Source: Methylobacter sp. BlB1
Lineage (GTDB): Bacteria; Pseudomonadota; Gammaproteobacteria; Methylococcales; Methylomonadaceae
Direction of reading: 5' to 3'
Assembly: GCF_015476545.1 (NCBI RefSeq)
Contig: NZ_JADMKV010000021.1
Location: 1-64,000, forward strand
Length of the DNA stretch: 64,000 bases
A model generated the notes under the pieces. It worked only from the letters and a program-made list of their open reading frames with translations. It was not told the origin of the DNA and ran no database searches. The number at the start of each line of letters is the position of its first letter. Position 1 is the first letter of the stretch. This document shows, one piece after another, positions 62,532-64,000 of this stretch. The position numbers were made by a program, and so were the translations under genes.

Positions 62532-64000
62532 TTCAGAACAAACGCTCCATCAAAAACCGGCTCTTCTTCGTCATCATGTTGACCAGCACTATCGTGCTCT
62601 TGATAGCGGGCCTGCTGTTCATAACCTTCCGGATGGTGCAGTTGAAGCAGGACATGAACAACAGTCTGACCATCCAGGCCGGCGTCATAGCCGATAACGC
62701 CCAGGCCGTCATTGTGTTTGGCGATAAGGATGAGGCCAATAACTTGTTAGCCTCACTGAAATACGACCCTCAGGTCATCTATGCATTATTACTGAACGAC
62801 GAAAAACAGATTCTTGCCCATTATCAGCGCCCCGGCAGCGATGTGCCGATTACGACAGAGGCTATAGGCGAATTCTTGACCGAAAGCCCGGCCTCTAGCG
62901 AAACCGAGCGCTATCTAGCCTATACTCGCCCCATTTATTCGCATGCCAATAAGATCGGCCATGTAATCCTGTTTGCCGATTTTTCCAGTTATTGGCAGTT
63001 GCTGACCCGCTCGGCGTTGGTAGTAGCCTTTGTAATCGTTCTCGCCCTGTTCGTAGCCTTATTTTTATCTTACATCCTGCAAAAGCTTATCTCGAAACCG
63101 ATCGAGTCGCTGGCCAGCTTTGTCAGCACCGTTACCGAAGGGCAAAATTATGAATTGAGAACAGAGAATAAAAGCTATGCCGAAATCGAACAGCTGGCGG
63201 CCGCCTTCAACCAGCTGCTGGAGCAGATCCACCGTGCGATATCGGCGCGCGATCATGCTCAACACCAATTGAGGACATACAGTTTTCAATTGGAAGACCT
63301 GGTTTATCAACGAACCCGTCAACTGGAAGACGCCAAAGAGGCGGCTGAGGCATCATCCAGGGCCAAATCGGCGTTTCTGGCCAATATGAGCCATGAGATC
63401 CGCACCCCGATGAACGCCATTGTCGTGTTTACCAAATTGGCGCTGAATGCATCGGAATCCCCCCATCAGCAGCAGCAGCTGAAGCGGGCGCTTGAATCGG
63501 CCGATTTGCTGCTGGCCTTGATCGACGACCTGCTCGACATCTCCCGCATTGATGCCAACAAAATGGAACTGGACTATCAGAACTGCAATTTATTTGAAAT
63601 CCTGACCAGCATCGTCCAAATGCTGACCGCCAAATTTGTAGAAAAAGGGCTTGAATTCATCATAGACATCTCTGAGACTGTGCCCCGATTCATCGAGACC
63701 GACTCACTGCGTTTAAAACAGGTGCTGATCAATTTATTGACCAATGCGATAAAGTTCACCGAAGCGGGGCAAATCCGCCTGTCCATCTCTGCCAGTGCAA
63801 TGGGTTCAGCTGCGCAGGTGACTTTCGTCATCAGCGATACTGGCATCGGCATGGACCGCGAAACCATCACCAGGATATTCGAGGTCTTCAGCCAGGCTGA
63901 TGTATCAATCACACGCAAATATGGGGGCACCGGGCTCGGGCTCAGCATTTCCAAAAAACTGGTCGCCTTGATGGGAGGAAATCTGAACGTTGACAGCCAC
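62528..64000 (+). CDS. Membrane histidine kinase, possibly hybrid (3' end outside window)
   Basis: At least 491 residues, not finished. Two transmembrane helices (near 13-34 and 161-184) flank a periplasmic sensor of the CHASE8-like type (QAVIVFGDKDEANNLLASLKYDP). Then a HAMP domain, a coiled coil, the H-box with H289 (MSHEIRTPMNAI), and the ATPase part with N box (LTNAIKFTE), G1 DTGIGMD and G2 GTGLGLSIS. Receiver domains typical of this group would be downstream, outside. It overlaps the YfiR gene by 4 bp. Confidence 0.93.
   Translation, partial: MIQNKRSIKNRLFFVIMLTSTIVLLIAGLLFITFRMVQLKQDMNNSLTIQAGVIADNAQAVIVFGDKDEANNLLASLKYDPQVIYALLLNDEKQILAHYQRPGSDVPITTEAIGEFLTESPASSETERYLAYTRPIYSHANKIGHVILFADFSSYWQLLTRSALVVAFVIVLALFVALFLSYILQKLISKPIESLASFVSTVTEGQNYELRTENKSYAEIEQLAAAFNQLLEQIHRAISARDHAQHQLRTYSFQLEDLVYQRTRQLEDAKEAAEASSRAKSAFLANMSHEIRTPMNAIVVFTKLALNASESPHQQQQLKRALESADLLLALIDDLLDISRIDANKMELDYQNCNLFEILTSIVQMLTAKFVEKGLEFIIDISETVPRFIETDSLRLKQVLINLLTNAIKFTEAGQIRLSISASAMGSAAQVTFVISDTGIGMDRETITRIFEVFSQADVSITRKYGGTGLGLSISKKLVALMGGNLNVDSH

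Noticed and set aside
1..64000. CRISPR array
   Set aside because: No regularly spaced direct repeats with unique spacers were seen; the only dense repeats are the iterons at 18830-19115, which are irregularly spaced and in both orientations.

Overview
The window looks like chromosome of a gammaproteobacterium. The cluster rpoE-rseA-rseB / mucD-lepA-lepB-rnc-era-recO-pdxJ, an FNR with the CxxC-x5-C cluster motif, a MucB/RseB-type regulator and an assimilatory APS-type CysH all fit. The mix of genes, including a stand-alone SoxB and a RoxA-like dihaem cytochrome, would suit a Methylococcales-type organism. That is a guess from gene style; nothing in the window shows methanotrophy directly.

Layout. 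1-0.9 kb: 3' part of an AT-rich membrane acyltransferase gene, followed by a short sequence that looks like the 3' end of tmRNA (a possible island scar). 1.2-10.2 kb: soxB, a beta-CASP metallo-beta-lactamase RNase, alr and dnaB, then an unusual fusion of a Clp1/Grc3-type polynucleotide kinase with an RNase Z domain, then a DUF2452 gene. 10.2-16.1 kb: accessory genes (DinB-like, HD domain, GT4 glycosyltransferase, dihaem cytochrome c, small secreted protein) separated by long gene-poor gaps.

16.2-25.4 kb: a compact integrated element, all on the minus strand. It has a tyrosine integrase, an AlpA regulator, a structured leader with a terminator, small unknown genes, a PrtN-like activator, a Toprim primase broken by a -1 shift, a DUF927-like helicase/ATPase, an iteron cluster that looks like a replication origin, a Nu1-like small terminase and a probable major capsid protein. 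No large terminase, portal, protease or tail gene is present. This is the gene set expected of a phage satellite that carries its own DNA-recognition and shell components and takes the rest from a helper phage. Matching pairs of 12-bp-spaced integrase arm-type repeats lie at both ends, and tRNA-Ser(GGA) with its own terminator lies just outside. This is the best candidate here for an undescribed system.

25.4-45 kb: housekeeping block: tRNA-Ser, uup, cinA-like, AEC transporter, pyrF, a SafE-like membrane protein with a sigma-54 activator, a PP2C phosphatase, then the pdxJ...rpoE block on the minus strand with a sigma-E-type autoregulatory promoter, and divergent nadB. 45-54 kb: lipoprotein, a divergent dynamin/EHD-like membrane P-loop protein with a membrane partner, glcD-type oxidase, yigZ, trpS, PilZ, QueD/PTPS, DUF1249 and a DRGH nuclease. 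54-64 kb: fnr, recQ, gshA, cysH, then a TonB-dependent receptor / YfiR / histidine kinase cassette preceded by a long leader with two strong hairpins. The kinase runs off the end of the window.
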